A DNA stretch of 64,000 bases, from positions 992,001-1,056,000 of the forward strand of contig NOKP01000009.1 of assembly GCA_002682825.1 (NCBI GenBank), in the 5' to 3' direction. The notes under the pieces were generated by a model that saw only the letters and a program-made list of their open reading frames with translations, made no database searches and was not told the origin of the DNA. This stretch comes from Neonectria sp. B-13 (taxonomy: Eukaryota > Ascomycota > Sordariomycetes > Hypocreales > Nectriaceae). The position numbers and the translations under genes were made by a program. Positions 35,215-46,602 of this stretch are shown here, in pieces. Position 1 is the first letter of the stretch. Each line of letters opens with the position of its first letter.

Positions 35215-36344
35215 TCTATCCACTTCTGGTCAGAGTGCCAAAGCCCCTGAAAAGTACCTTGGATTTCTTTTTTGGTGATAGAGGGTAAAAATGGGGTAAG
35301 GGACGACGATGCGTGGTCTGGTCGAGGGTGGAGAGGAAGGGTGGGCGGTCTATTTTCACCTCCGGCGTTCGCGATGCTCGGATGGTTGACTCGCTATCAT
35401 GTGAAGGAAGTGGGGTGATGGGTAACGAAAACCGATAAGAGTGTGCTATGATCTAGGATACGAACAGCTACATGGAAGCCAGCAGAACGGGTTTACAAGC
35501 GGCACAATACTCTAAAGTGCGGAGTATGCAGTCCAATTACTAACAGGCTAATTGCGCCTCCTAAGGGACTACGACATCTGTTGAGTTGGCACAAGACGTC
35601 GATACATGTGAGAATAAATTGTAGAAGATAGACTTTACCAACTTCAAGTCATTGCCAAATATCTCAATATTGTTTACCCCTTTCTCAGCGAGCCTGAGCT
35701 GAAGAATAAGGACATCTCAGAGATAAGGATGCTTGCAAGCCATTTTCCCTCCTTATCTCTCCCCATTCTTGCTCCACCATTCCCCCACTTCCAGATAAGC
35801 CCATGTAGCTCCAAGAGTGGGATTGCTCTGCACTAAGCCGTATCCAGAGGCGTGGCATTTAAGTCTCGGAGGTGGGGAAGTCTCCAGGGAGGGACCATGA
35901 ATCGTCCTACCGGGCCCCTTCGGTATCTTGCTTCTTATCTGTGTCAGGCTTTGGGGAAGTCGGGAAGATAGATGTCATGCAGTAAAGACAGGTTCTTAAG
36001 AAACAGATCGTAAAATACCCAAGCGGCAGATGGCATCGGCTCCAAACTAGCCCCGCAGTTCGGCCTTGGACGCCGTGACATTTCCACTTCCACTCCCGAA
36101 TCCATCCCATAGAGTCGTCATGCATTCTTGCTCAGCCGAATGGCACGGAGGTCATTCGGAATAAATCGCCCTTTATCCCAGGAATTGGAACCTTGGTGAC
36201 ATCGGTACAAACACTCATTGAACAGTACCCTACTTGCCAGAATCACATCAACGTCACAAACTTCAGTATATTGTTCACTCGCTTTAAGTTGATGAAATTG
36301 ATTGCCTCTTCAACTATAATATTACTTCGGTTCGACAATCAACC
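35215..36344. promoter_or_regulatory. Divergent promoter with repeated CCCAC elements
   Basis: 1.13 kb between the C2H2 regulator and the FAD monooxygenase. Elements seen are GGAAGTGGGG (35406-35415), CCCCCACTTCC (35782-35792), AGAGTGGGA (35814-35822), GGTGGGG (35871-35877) and TTCCACTTCCACTCCCGAA (36082-36100). GATAAG sites lie next to them (for example 35794-35799). The density suggests that both genes are controlled through the same element, possibly by the adjacent regulator itself (inference). Confidence 0.6.
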
Positions 36345-37858
36345 ATGGCCGACTCGAGACAATTCTTTGTTCAGGAAAAAATACAGCGAGATGCGGCAAG
36401 CAAGCTAGATGTAGGCAGTTCCTACGAGTAACAGCTTTTCGCTGTCTACTTGCAAATTCTTTCAAGTCGGATCATTTGCTGACTTGGTATCTTCCCTCCA
36501 ATTAGATAATAATTGTCGGCGCTGGTCTAGGCGGTTTGGGGGCGGCCATCTCCATCCTCCTTGCTGGCCACGATGTGACGGTTCTTGAGTCCGCGTCAAA
36601 CATCGGCGAAGTCGGCGCAGGAATCCAAGTTCTTCCCAACGCCGCGCGTGTGCTCTTTTCCTGGGGCTTGAAGGACAAGCTTGAAAAATTCGCCACAAAG
36701 CCCCAGAAGTGCAACTTCATCGGCTGGAAGGGCAACCACCTCTCCGAGATGGACTACCATGGGTACGCGGCCGCGACAGGAGGGTATCCTTTCTGGGATT
36801 TCCACCGCGCCAACCTCCACAAGTGTCTCCTGGATCGTGCAGTCGAGCTTGGTGCAACGCTCATTACCAACGCCAAAGTCGATACCTTTACAGTGTCTGC
36901 GGATGGCAGTTCGACGACTGTGTTCCTAGCCGACGGGCGATCCATGTCCACGGACGTCCTGGTCGGCGCTGATGGGATCAACTCAAAGCTGCGAGAAGAC
37001 TTTCTCGGCAAGTCGGACCCGCCAGAGCTTACTGGAGACTTGGCTTACCGGCTTCTGCTGAACACGTCCGACATGCTCAAGGACCCGGAGCTGAGGCCGT
37101 TTGTGGAGAATCCCCAGGTCAACTACTGGGTTGGCCCGGAGAAACATGTGGTCAACTATGTTCTCAAGGGCGGCGAGCTGTTCAATATGGTTCTTTTGGT
37201 CCCGGACGACATCCCACTCGACCAAGGGAATACACTAGAGGGAGGCATCGACGAGATGCGAGCCCACTTTGACGGTTGGGATCCCCGGATCGCAAAGATG
37301 CTCGCAATGAGCGACTCTGTCCTCAAGTGGCGCCTTTGCATCCGGCCAGGTCTCGAGCCCACGTGGTCACACCCTTCCGGTTCGTTCACGATGCTTGGCG
37401 ATGCCGTCCATGCCACTCTGCCGTATCTCGCCAGCGGAGCGGGAATGGCCCTTGAAGACGGCGGTGTGCTGGGAATCTGCCTGGCGCGACTGACAGACAA
37501 GTCTCAAAGCTCGAAACAAAAGGCGTTGGAGGTGTACGAGGCTTGTCGACGGGAGAGGACGGAGAATGTCGTGCGAAGGGGCACGTATAACCAGTGGATC
37601 TACCACCTCTCGGACGGCCCGGAGCAGCAAGACAGAGATGAGAAGTTCCGATTGTTCGGGGAGAAGGACGAGCAGTGGTTGAGTGAGAAGTCGCCTGTCC
37701 TTCCAGTGTCCCAGGAGACGGGAGAAGATCCGTTCCCGTGGAGGTACAATGGAGTAGGGAGGTGGTTGTTGACGTATGATATGTGGAAGGATGTTGACGC
37801 AAAATGGGCGAAGGGCACAAATCTAGCATCAGATGTACCAGTTCGAGCAAGTCTGTAG
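36345..37858 (+). CDS. FAD-dependent monooxygenase, salicylate hydroxylase type
   Basis: Single-component flavoprotein aromatic hydroxylase, 472 residues. Exon 1 (36345-36410, 22 codons) joins in phase 0 to exon 2 at 36506, where 'IIIVGAGLGGLGAAISILL' gives the FAD-binding GxGxxG. The second fingerprint 'DVLVGADGINSKLR' (DG motif) and the third, 'MLGDAVHATLPYLASGAGMALEDG' (GD motif), are complete. 'YPFWDFHRANLHKCLLDRA' is typical of salicylate and 6-hydroxynicotinate-type hydroxylases in fungi. It would use NAD(P)H and O2 to hydroxylate, often with decarboxylation, an aromatic acid in the cytosol. Divergent from the C2H2 regulator, convergent with the Old Yellow Enzyme gene. The exact substrate is not determinable from sequence. 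Confidence 0.92.
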
Positions 37859-38386
37859 AAGCAAATTTTATTGCAATATTTTAAGCCTCATACGTATCCT
37901 TTATATCGTGCATTTGCGGTTAGCATGCTTTATCTTCCGGGCGTTGGCAGCCGTCTTTCTAACCGGCCGGTGTACTCCAATGTTCATTCTAACAGAAAGC
38001 CGCACCATCATTTAACAAAATGCCGCAAACTTGACAGTTACTTTGCACTTGGCTCTATACCTGTCTAGTTACTCGACCAAGGGCCTTACACGAGACGCCA
38101 ACTTTATTATTTCTCTTCTGTTGTATTTGCTTGAACACTTACATCTTACCGCAAATCCCTGCAACTAAGCTATGTAGTCGCCACTCGAAAATCTCGCGCA
38201 CGCAAGTAGGACTTCAATGCTAATAACTGAGTAAACTTGTCTTTATTACTCCAGTACTTGAGATAGCCTTGTCTTTTCTCAAGGCTATCACTCTAATCTA
38301 ATTATCTAGACAGGAATCTCTTCCCACGGTCGAAACTGAGATCGTTTTCGGCATCAATCATCCTCGGCTATTTTCCTTCAGCTGGA
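37859..38386. terminator. Tail-to-tail spacer
   Basis: 528 bp, AT-rich, between convergent genes. No coding potential or RNA gene was recognised. Confidence 0.35.
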
Positions 38387-39813
38387 CTATGCCTTCTTTG
38401 ACTGAGCCTCGTCGTAAAAGGGATAATCGTTATAACCCTTCTCCGGAGGCGACGCTCCGTAAAAGGTGGTTCGGTCATACTTGTTAAGTGCCCAGCCGTT
38501 CTTGAGGCGCTCGGCCAGATCGGGGTTGGCAATGAAGTTTCTGCCAAAGGCAATAAAATCGGCATCGTTGCTTTTTACCTTGGGCGCCGCATTATCCTGG
38601 TTGAAGTTTCCGCAGGCAAGGAACTGGACCCCAGCGGGCTTCAGAATGTCGCGGAAAAGTGTCAATGAGTTTTGTGCCTTTTGCACCTTGCTGTTCTCCT
38701 TTGTAGTGCCCTCCAGCGAGGCCATTTTCTCCGCCTCATCCAGGACCTCGTCGAAACGGGGTTCCACCCTAGGAGCACAATATGTCAGCACCTTCAATTC
38801 TCGGAAAACTCGGAATAGGCGTTGAGACTTACATGTGAACGTAGACTGGTCGCTGAGATGCAGACATGTTGGCGATGCGGCTGCAGAGATATGACCAGTG
38901 CGTGTTGGGATCACTGTCCCTGGTGTCCTGGAAATAGTTGAACGGAGAAAGACGGACGCCCACTTTGTCGGAGCCAATGGCGTCAGCAACAGCCGACAGA
39001 ACCTCGAGGACGAAGCGGCACCGGTTCTCGATGGTGCCACCATACTCGTCAGTGCGGTTGTTGACGTTGTCGTGGAGAAACTGCTCCAAGAGATATCCGT
39101 TTGCTCCTGGAACAAGTTAGATACATACAACATAAAGGCAAGAGCTTGAGATAGTGATGGAAGTTGTTTCTTACCGTGAATCTCAACACCGTCAAACCCA
39201 GCTTCATCCACAGCCCTCTTGGCCGCAGCTGCCCACTCAGCCGTTAACTCGTGAATATCATTCACAGTCATAGCGCGAGGCGGCTCGTCCTTGCAATCCG
39301 TGCCATCAAGATACTTTCCATTCATGGGCGTAGTCCCCGACGAAAGGGGCGCATCGCCACCTCGCAGGCCGGCAGAAGAAGCCCGACCGGTGTGCCACAG
39401 CTGAACAAAGATGAAACCGCCCTTGGCGTGGACGGCATCCGTCACCTTGCGCCATCCCTGCAGCTGGGACTCGGTGAAAACACCGGCGACGCCAGGGTAG
39501 GCGCTAGCATTAAGGCAGATGTCGGTGGCCTCGGCAATCTGAAGACCGCCGGAGCTGGCGCGGTCACCGTAGTACTTGGCAACGCGCGGTCCTGGAACAT
39601 GAACGCCGCGGGACTCAAAGTCACTTCGCATGCGAGTGTTGGGGGCCTAGGTACCATGTCAGTTGGTTGTGCGTTATCAACTAACTCGTGATGGGGGCAA
39701 CTCACCTGGACAATGCGGTGCTTCAGCGTGATCTTTCCCAGCTTCATGGGGATAAATAGAACGGTGTCCTTGAGCGCGGCAATGGCCGGCGGGGGTGTGG
39801 TGGCTGCAGGCAT
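38387..39813 (-). CDS. Old Yellow Enzyme family NADH:flavin oxidoreductase
   Basis: FMN-dependent ene-reductase of about 400 residues, four exons. Exon 1 (from ATG 39813) ends 'LKHRIVQ' and joins through a GTGAGT intron to 'APNTRMRSDFESRG'. FMN/substrate-site motifs are 'FVQLWHTGRAS' and 'DEAGFDGVEIHG|ANGYLLEQFLHDNVNNRTDEYGG' across an intron. In the last, the conserved His and Asn of the anion-binding site and the NxRxDxYGG signature are complete. The C-terminal 'FIAFGRNFIANPDLAERLKNGW' binds the phosphate. It probably reduces an activated C=C bond of a cluster intermediate (inference). Its upstream region carries several CCCAC-type elements, as do the neighbouring genes. Confidence 0.93.
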
Positions 39814-40783
39814 GGTTGGTTCGGTGAGTTGAGACTGTAATGGATGAGTTGTAGATAGTCCAGATTTCTGACCTCGGGAAACGCAACGAGGTTATGAAGA
39901 CGCAGATTGAATCTCAAAACGTAGATCGCCAATCGAGATTCCTCAACCCAAGTCCGTTACAGGTCCTTGTCCAATGGCACGCCTGGATTCAATCTCTAAG
40001 GGTGGACATTTGCCGTGATCCCCATTCTTGGAGTGGGAAGTGGATGAGGACCCGGCGAGAGTGGGGGATGGGCGAGGTTGACTATCATCACGCCCCTAGA
40101 GTCCCACTCCCGATCAGCCATCGCCTAAGGAACTAAACCCACCCTCCACTCGTATCAGGGAGTGGAATTGCCCTCAGGGGAAACAATCAGTGGATCTTTA
40201 GGGGGTAATCAAGATTCACAACGCAGCATGCCGGAAGTGGTCATTTGAGACGTAGACTACTTGGAAGCTTTGGCCAAACGGACAGATTCCAGACTTCCTT
40301 CGTGTCAGTGGGGGGTGTGGAGCGGCAAGATCGGTTTGGAGTGCATGAAGTGCGCCGGAGCATTAATTCCATTAGTTTTACTTGTCTATCTATGGATTTA
40401 GCGTGAGCCTGCATTGAACCCACGAGGAATCGCATTGTACTAGCTTCGAGGGAGCAATGCTACGTCATTCATTCTCAGATGTTGGACAAGACAATATGAC
40501 TCTGGCATGCTGAGTGATGAGCAATTGTGCAAGATTTAGGTGACGAAGTCATCACCTACTGTGTAGTCTCGATGGCGCGCCTAGTCAGTGTGCTTCTTCT
40601 TTTGACATGCCTCCTAATTCCTCACAAACAAACGACATCAAAGAGTGAATCAGATTCAAATGTGTGTGCGAAACTTTGTATTTACTAAGTAGCATCTAAA
40701 GGGAGGTCTAATTCCCAAAATTCGAAATATTACAATCGATTCAATCTGCTATCACCGCGACAAGACGTCGCTGCTATGCTCAT
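39814..40783. promoter_or_regulatory. Upstream region of the ene-reductase, with CCCAC elements
   Basis: 970 bp. Elements include GAGTGGGAAGTGG (40031-40043), AGAGTGGGGG (near 40058), CCCACTCCCGA (40103-40113), GGAGTGGAA (near 40159), GGAAGTGG (40233-40240) and AGTGGGGGG (near 40308). They are concentrated in the 500 bp next to the ATG of the minus-strand gene. The part beyond about 40450 is the 3' flank of the transporter and holds nothing recognised. Confidence 0.55.
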
Positions 40784-42615
40784 CTAGATCGAAGCATGGC
40801 CATGGGTCTCAAAAGGCAGCCCGAAGCAGAAAATACCAGCCAAAATCCACAACGCGGCGCTGGCGTAGATTGGCACCACAGTGTATCCTGCAAAGGTCGA
40901 AATCAACGAAGCACCCAGTCCTCCAACACGGAGCAATGTGGCGGCGATGCCCGTTCCCGTACCGCGCACAGGCCCAGGGAAGGATTCTGGCGTGAAGGCG
41001 TACATGACAGCGTACTCTGCACAGACAGTTAGTCAGTTATGATATTAAAGGGTAGACAAGTTGATGGGGAGACGTACCAAAGTTGCCCAAGATACCAGTC
41101 GCGCATTGGAATCCAATGTCTGCAGCCTCGGTCCCGGCCACTGTGTAAACAAACAGGAAAACTCCCGTCAAGACGGCCGAGATAGCCATCATCCACCTAC
41201 GGCCAAAGCGTGTCTCGACACAAAAGCCCGCAGCGACGGGACCAAGAACTCCGACGGCCGAGACAATGCAGTACACCATGTAGGAGTGGTCGAAGCCAGT
41301 GTTTGCCGAATACGTCTTCTTTGTTTGCAGGTACGACGTGATGAAGGCAAAGTAAAGAGGGTATGCAATGCCGATAGTGAGCCAGATCAGGAACGTGACC
41401 GACGTGTGCTGGGCCATCTTGCGGCCGGCAAACAGCTTTTTGTAGTTGCTGGAGTTGTAGTCCTTGAAGCTCTCCTTGAGGATCTGCATATAGGACATTC
41501 CCGCCTGGCTTGGGGCAACGATGACTTCGGAGCCAGACTTGTCGGCGTTGCATCGTCTGTCGATGGCCTGGAGCATGTCGAGAGTGAGCGTCTCCTCCTT
41601 GCCGTTGTATCGTGCGATGTAGTTGACGGCCTCCACGGCCTCGGCGTCGCGGCCCTTGCAGATGAGGTAGCGCGGGGACTCGGGGATCTTGAACAGGAGA
41701 ATGCGGCAGAGGCCGAATGCGATGGCGATGGCTCCGAGAGTGATCATAAGATAACGCCTGGGAGAGAATATTAGCGTTGAATCATGCTAAAGGAAGGAAA
41801 CCAGATGATCACTTACCAGCCCATGTTTTCGCTCGCCGGACAGGGAGCATCCTCGGCGGAACAGGCGAAGTTGGCCAGGAAAACCCAGGACAGGAGGGCA
41901 ACGATGACCTGGCCCAGGTTCCACCATGCAGAGAGACTGACAAGCAGCCACTGATGGCTCTGCGGTACAAACTCCAGGAAGACGATGCTGTCAACGGGGA
42001 CGTTTCCACCAGCAGCCGTACCGATGACAGCCCAAATCGCACAAAAGGCGACGAAGTTCTGGGTACCAGCAACGGCACAAGCAAAGACACCACCAATGAG
42101 AATGGTGGCGTTGAAAGCGGGCTTTCGGCCGATGAGATCAGCAGTGGTTCCCCAGAAGGTTGCACCGATGATGAGGCCGATGTAGTATGCTACGGAGCTG
42201 TAGCTGAGACGGGTAACGTCGCTGAACTCGTTGCCGACGGGAGGTCGGACAGCGGTGATGCCCTGAGACCAGAAGTTGTCGACGATCCAGCCGAATCCGT
42301 TCACCACGAAGAGGATCCATTGGAACCTACAGAAGGGTTGTTAGCTTGATCCCGTGTGCGTGCTGCCATGTCCTGCATGCGCTCTATGAATTGGTGTGGA
42401 TGCACTTACTTGCCCATGCCAATCTCGGTCAGGTGGTGCGAGACCAGCTCCGACTTCAAACGATAGCTATCATCAACAGCACTGCCGTAGAATTCTCTAA
42501 CAGCCGCATCATCAATGACGTCCGTCTCGCCAGGCTGGATGGAGTTGGAAATTGTAAGCTGGGCTAGGTCTTGCGGCCCCTTGCCAGAATTTCCCTTCTC
42601 ACTGTCACTAGACAT
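40784..42615 (-). CDS. MFS transporter, SVOP/NiaP-like
   Basis: Predicted 12-helix membrane transporter in four exons (introns near 42327-42408, 41756-41818 and 41018-41085). The N-terminal 70 residues are hydrophilic and acidic. Helix 1 reads 'FQWILFVVNGFGWIVDNFWSQGI', followed by 'GATFWGTTADLIGRKPAF' (loop 2-3 motif) and 'GTAAGGNVPVDSIVFLEFVP', the pattern of the SVOP/NiaP/aromatic-acid carrier branch. 'IPESPRYLICKGRDAEAVEAVNYIARYN' follows helix 6. The last exon contains 'YAFTPESFPGPVRGTGTGIA', also typical. Such carriers move nicotinate, benzoate-like acids or other organic ions, which fits uptake for the surrounding hydroxylases (inference). Same strand as the ene-reductase and the phenol-hydroxylase-type gene. 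Confidence 0.9.
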
Positions 42616-43894
42616 GGCGAATATGTCAAAGGGGAATGATGTAGTGTTTGAGGGGTATATGAAGAAGTGTCTGCTTCGTCGAGGTCGTTCTGAGCCTTGT
42701 TGGGGGCGATGTCGTTTAATTTATTCGACTTGCTTTTTCCATCCCTGCCGGAATCCGGGGACGCGTCGATTACGACGGTACGCGACTAGGGGTTCGAGCT
42801 GAGGGCGATAGGTTGGATGCTGACCGAGTCTATCGCTTATCCATGGTCTGGCGTGACAGGCTCACCTCAACATGCGATGATGATTGCAACCTATCTGTCT
42901 AGCACTGAGTATATCGTGTCTCTTCAGTATCGGTATCAGGACCAGTATCGCGGTTATCAGCCCGTTTGCCAGGATCAAGCCTTGGAGTTGCTGTGGCTCC
43001 ACCCCCACTTCCGAGGCATTGACCAATGAGCCCATCCATATTTGTGGCCGCTACGAGCAAACGAGTCATTCGAGGGCGGGGGAAAAGTTGCACGACTGCA
43101 ATCGGGGTCGATTGTGCTATTCCGAGTTGTGGTCAAACCTGGGGGACCAGGCATGGATCGGAACTCCGGGCGAGAAGCCGCAATCTGGGGTGAGGCCAGG
43201 GTGGGTGAGCAACTCGGATTCTCGGTGAGTTCATGAGCTTGAAGCATCTGGGGAGTTGGAGATTACGGATGATTGCAGAGTCGGTAGTGGGCAGTGGACA
43301 TACGGGCTCCAACTTTGCTTGTTAGAATGGGGGAGGATAGAGTTCAACCACCAGTCTTTGCGGCCGTCACAGAAGTCAACAAGTCAGGTGGCAATCGGCT
43401 TCTGGTGCTGGTTTGCGGATTCGGTGCGAAACACGGAAGAGACGCCCGCCAAAGAACCAGACAATCCAGAAGTAGCAATAGTTCCCCGGAGGCAAGGGTG
43501 GGCTGTGTCGTTCCAGAAGAATTCTGTATCATCGCTTTCTCGTTACCCCTGCAGGACCACTGCATTAGACCGTACTAGCTTTGTCAAAGCTACGTAGTGA
43601 CAACTGTGTATCAACTAGCAGCCTGTTCCAGATGGCCAATGAAGTATACGGAGTTGATATCCTGCCAGAATGGGCAACTGCCACGAAATCCCTGGGCCGA
43701 TTGCTCCAGATTCGCGCTCTGAGTAGTGAGTAGAGAATACGAGCATATCACCTCTTCGACAGACATAGAGCTAAATGCAAGCTGTGTAAAAGCTGCACGA
43801 GTGGAAATATTGAGTACAGTCGTTTACTCGTAAAGAGTAGCGTGATTTCATAGATTGTCTCGTATAATCATCCATCTGCATTCCAAGTCGTGCT
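42616..43894. promoter_or_regulatory. Upstream region of the SVOP-like transporter
   Basis: 1.28 kb without a gene. It carries CCCCCACTTCCGAGG (43002-43016), identical over 15 bases to the site at 46270-46284, about 390 bp upstream of the transporter ATG. Open frames in 42817-43597 are short and lack domains. Confidence 0.55.
43002..43016. promoter_or_regulatory. Candidate cluster operator, copy 1
   Basis: CCCCCACTTCCGAGG, the longest form of the repeated element. The reverse strand contains GTGGGGG, the core predicted for the cluster's two-finger regulator. Confidence 0.5.
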
Positions 43895-45921
43895 TCAGTT
43901 CTCGGGGACCTTAAGAAATCCTCCGAAGTAACCATCTAGCCATTTAGCCGCCGACTCTCCTGCGCCTGACTCGGAAGCACTCCATCGCTTCACCGCTCCA
44001 ACATAGCCATCCGGTCGGACGGTAACTATCGCAACTTCATTGGACTCCAGAGCCCCGAGCCATTTCTCGGTGCATCGTCGACCCTGGGTATCTAGGTTGG
44101 GCACATCGTCTAGGTAAATAGTCCAGCCGCTCTTGCTGAGAAATGGCGGAAGAGAGGCGATTTCAAAATCTTTCTTGTCCGCAGATGCTAGGAGTTGTTA
44201 GGCACATAATCGTTGAGTCAAACAAGGGTATCAACTTACTGATTAATGAGTATGTGATGAGCTGGCTGACCGGTGTATATCGCTCCGGCCGTACGTAAAC
44301 GTCATCTGACCTCTGCGGCCGCGGCTTGTCCTGGTATGACTTTGCCGCTGCTTCTGAGACGCGGGAGATGAGTGAGGACTCTGATGTTAGACCACTGTTG
44401 AGGGCAGCCATGAATGAAGTCTCAGATGACCCAATCTCGCTACCCAAGACAACGTAGACACGAAACTGTCCCAACACCGGGATATCAAGCTGGACGTCAA
44501 CAGGGCTGGCATCAATGTATCTTGTAACCTTTGCTGGAGGCAGGTTACATCCTGGCTTGGCCGCACCCTTCAGAGCCCCGTCCTCCAGGTTCAGCTTGTT
44601 GGGACCATACTCGACACCAACACCTGAGATAAAGCGTGTGTTTTTGCGAAAGTTCTCAGCTAGTCGGCCCGCATCTCCTGCCGCAATCTCGTTGGCATGC
44701 TCAAAGTCAAAGTCGATCAAGTCGTGTGCAATCTTCTTCCGCTCGTGCTCGTAGCTCTCTAGAAGAACCTCATCCCTGGCCAAACCTCGCGAGGCCAGGT
44801 TGAGCTTCCAGCCCAGGTTCCACGAATCATGCATGCTCGTGTTCATACCCTGGGCCGCCTTGGGGCTGTGCGTGTGGCTCGCGTCTCCCGCGATGAAGGC
44901 CCTTCGGTTCGGATCCGAGAAGCGAGCGGCGACGCGCTGGGCTACTTGGTAGTTGCCGAACCATTCCACGGAGCGCCACTCGACGTGGTACGGTGCCAGG
45001 ATCAGGCGGGCTTGTTGCTTCACGTACTCCTCTCCTAGGTCCTTTGATGTTGCAGAGGTCTTCATCTCGATGTAGAAGCGAGTCATGTTGCGCTCTCGCG
45101 GGATGATGAGCACAGAACCGTGCTCCTCGGAAAACACCACCGTCTTGCTCCAGAGGTCAGGAAAGTCCGTATCCAGCTCTCCGTCGAGAACTCCCCATAC
45201 GGAGTTGTGCGGCGTGCCTTGGGAGTATGTATCGGGGATGCTCTTGCGCACCAGCGAGCGCGATCCATCACAGCCAACCAGGTAGTCGGCGAAGATGGTC
45301 TTCTCTCCGTGCTCGGCCCAGTCACAGCTGATTTGCAGAGCTCCTTGCGGCTCGTCGTTTTGGTAGCTGTATGTCTTGAAGCTGTGGCTGCGCTTCACCT
45401 CGGCGCCGCTCTTGCGCAGATCGTCGATGAAGACGCCCTCGACCATTCCCTGGTGGCAGAGCAGGATGTAGGGCTGCAAGACGTCGACGATGGAAGGCGG
45501 ATAGTGGACTTCGCGACCGAGACGACGGAGGCCCTTGTCACCGGAGCTCTGCCACATGCAGATGTCATGGACCTTGACTCCGGTGCGGAATAACTCATCG
45601 CCTACTCGAAGCATCTGAAACGTCTCAATCGTCTTTGGCTGGATTCCATCGGCACGGCCAACGGATGTCTGGTCGGGCCGCTCATCGAGAAGTTCGACCT
45701 TGAGACCGAACCTGGCAAGTAGAGCGCTAAGACTGCGTGTTAAACGAGGACTGGTTTATGTATAAGACGAAGTGAAGCACTTACCCCAGCATCACGCCGG
45801 CAGGGCCAGCTCCGACAACACACACATCGGATTTATCTTGTTGCTGGCCGTTCTGAGATTGGGAGGAATGGTTTGTTCCATTGGGGGTCCCGTTTGCCGG
45901 GCTAGCTGATGAGGTAGTCAT
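43895..45921 (-). CDS. FAD-binding aromatic monooxygenase, phenol 2-monooxygenase type
   Basis: Class A flavoprotein hydroxylase of about 620 residues in three exons from ATG 45921. A Gln/Ser/Asn-rich leader precedes 'DVCVVGAGPAGVMLG|LSALLARFG' (GxGxxG, split by an intron near 45735-45786). Then come 'VGRADGIQPKTIETFQML', typical of the phenol/3-hydroxybenzoate hydroxylase group, 'YLVGCDGSRSLVRKSI' (DG motif) and 'RAFIAGDASHTHSPKAAQGMNTSMHD' (GD motif). The C-terminal part after the last intron (44187-44237) is the thioredoxin-like dimerisation domain characteristic of phenol 2-monooxygenase (SGWTIYLDD, VAIVTVRPDGYVGAV). It would hydroxylate a phenolic substrate with NADPH and O2. Divergent from the amidase gene; the 681 bp between them holds two CCCCCACTT elements. 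Confidence 0.93.
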
Positions 45922-46602
45922 GCTGAATTGTCGGCTGCACTGTATATGATGAATTGATCGACCCCGAAGATGACGTGTCCGAAAACCAATAAAGTGTCCG
46001 TCTACGAAGTAGGTATTAGATACTTTCCGCTCTTGTCTAGATGGAGGCAGTCATGCGTTCATTTATTACTTCAACGAGGTTGATGATGGTTTCCGTCCCT
46101 TGGTCCCTGGTGGCGCGAGCATCTCGACGAGCCGCCTCAGTTCACTCGGCCTTCTCCGCGACGGCACTTGGTAAGCCGTGATGCTGAGTGGCAGATGGGA
46201 CGCCATAGATGGGGTCGAGATAGTGAACGCCTCACGCCCATTCCCCCACTTTAGCTCCATCTCACAGTTCCCCCACTTCCGAGGAACTGGGCCTCTTTGG
46301 GCAAAGTCTCCTGGTTTTCGGCCTCACAGCCAATGCCTCCGATGATCCATCTCCACCCACGCTACGCCGGTGATATGTCGGAATCCCGGCTGGTCACTAT
46401 GGTAAACCCGGTCGCGCCCGTTCCCCGCCTTGGTTATCCGGGGTTATCGCAGGATCCAGGGCCGACTTCGCTTCAGATAGGGCGCCAAAGGGGGGGTTCT
46501 ACAGCACTTGCTACAGATTGGATGGAATGACGAGTTCATTAATTCGAGAAACAATTCCTCGCCTCATTCAGAGACCTGTACACTTCTGTCGCAACCGCCG
46601 CC
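45922..46602. promoter_or_regulatory. Divergent promoter (monooxygenase/amidase)
   Basis: 681 bp with CCCCCACTTTAG (46243-46254) and CCCCCACTTCCGAGG (46270-46284), only 16 bp apart. Both lie about 330 bp from each start codon. Confidence 0.6.
46270..46284. promoter_or_regulatory. Candidate cluster operator, copy 2
   Basis: CCCCCACTTCCGAGG, a 15/15 match to the site at 43002-43016 and next to a second CCCCCACTT at 46243. Confidence 0.5.

Noticed and set aside
38387..39813. Secondary-metabolite (toxin) gene cluster interpretation of 32-54 kb
   Set aside because: No polyketide synthase, non-ribosomal peptide synthetase, terpene cyclase or prenyltransferase lies among these genes; catabolism fits better.
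40784..42615. PHO84-type phosphate transporter
   Set aside because: The first helix and the 'AAGGNVPVDSIVFLEFVP' segment fit the SVOP/NiaP branch better than phosphate symporters.
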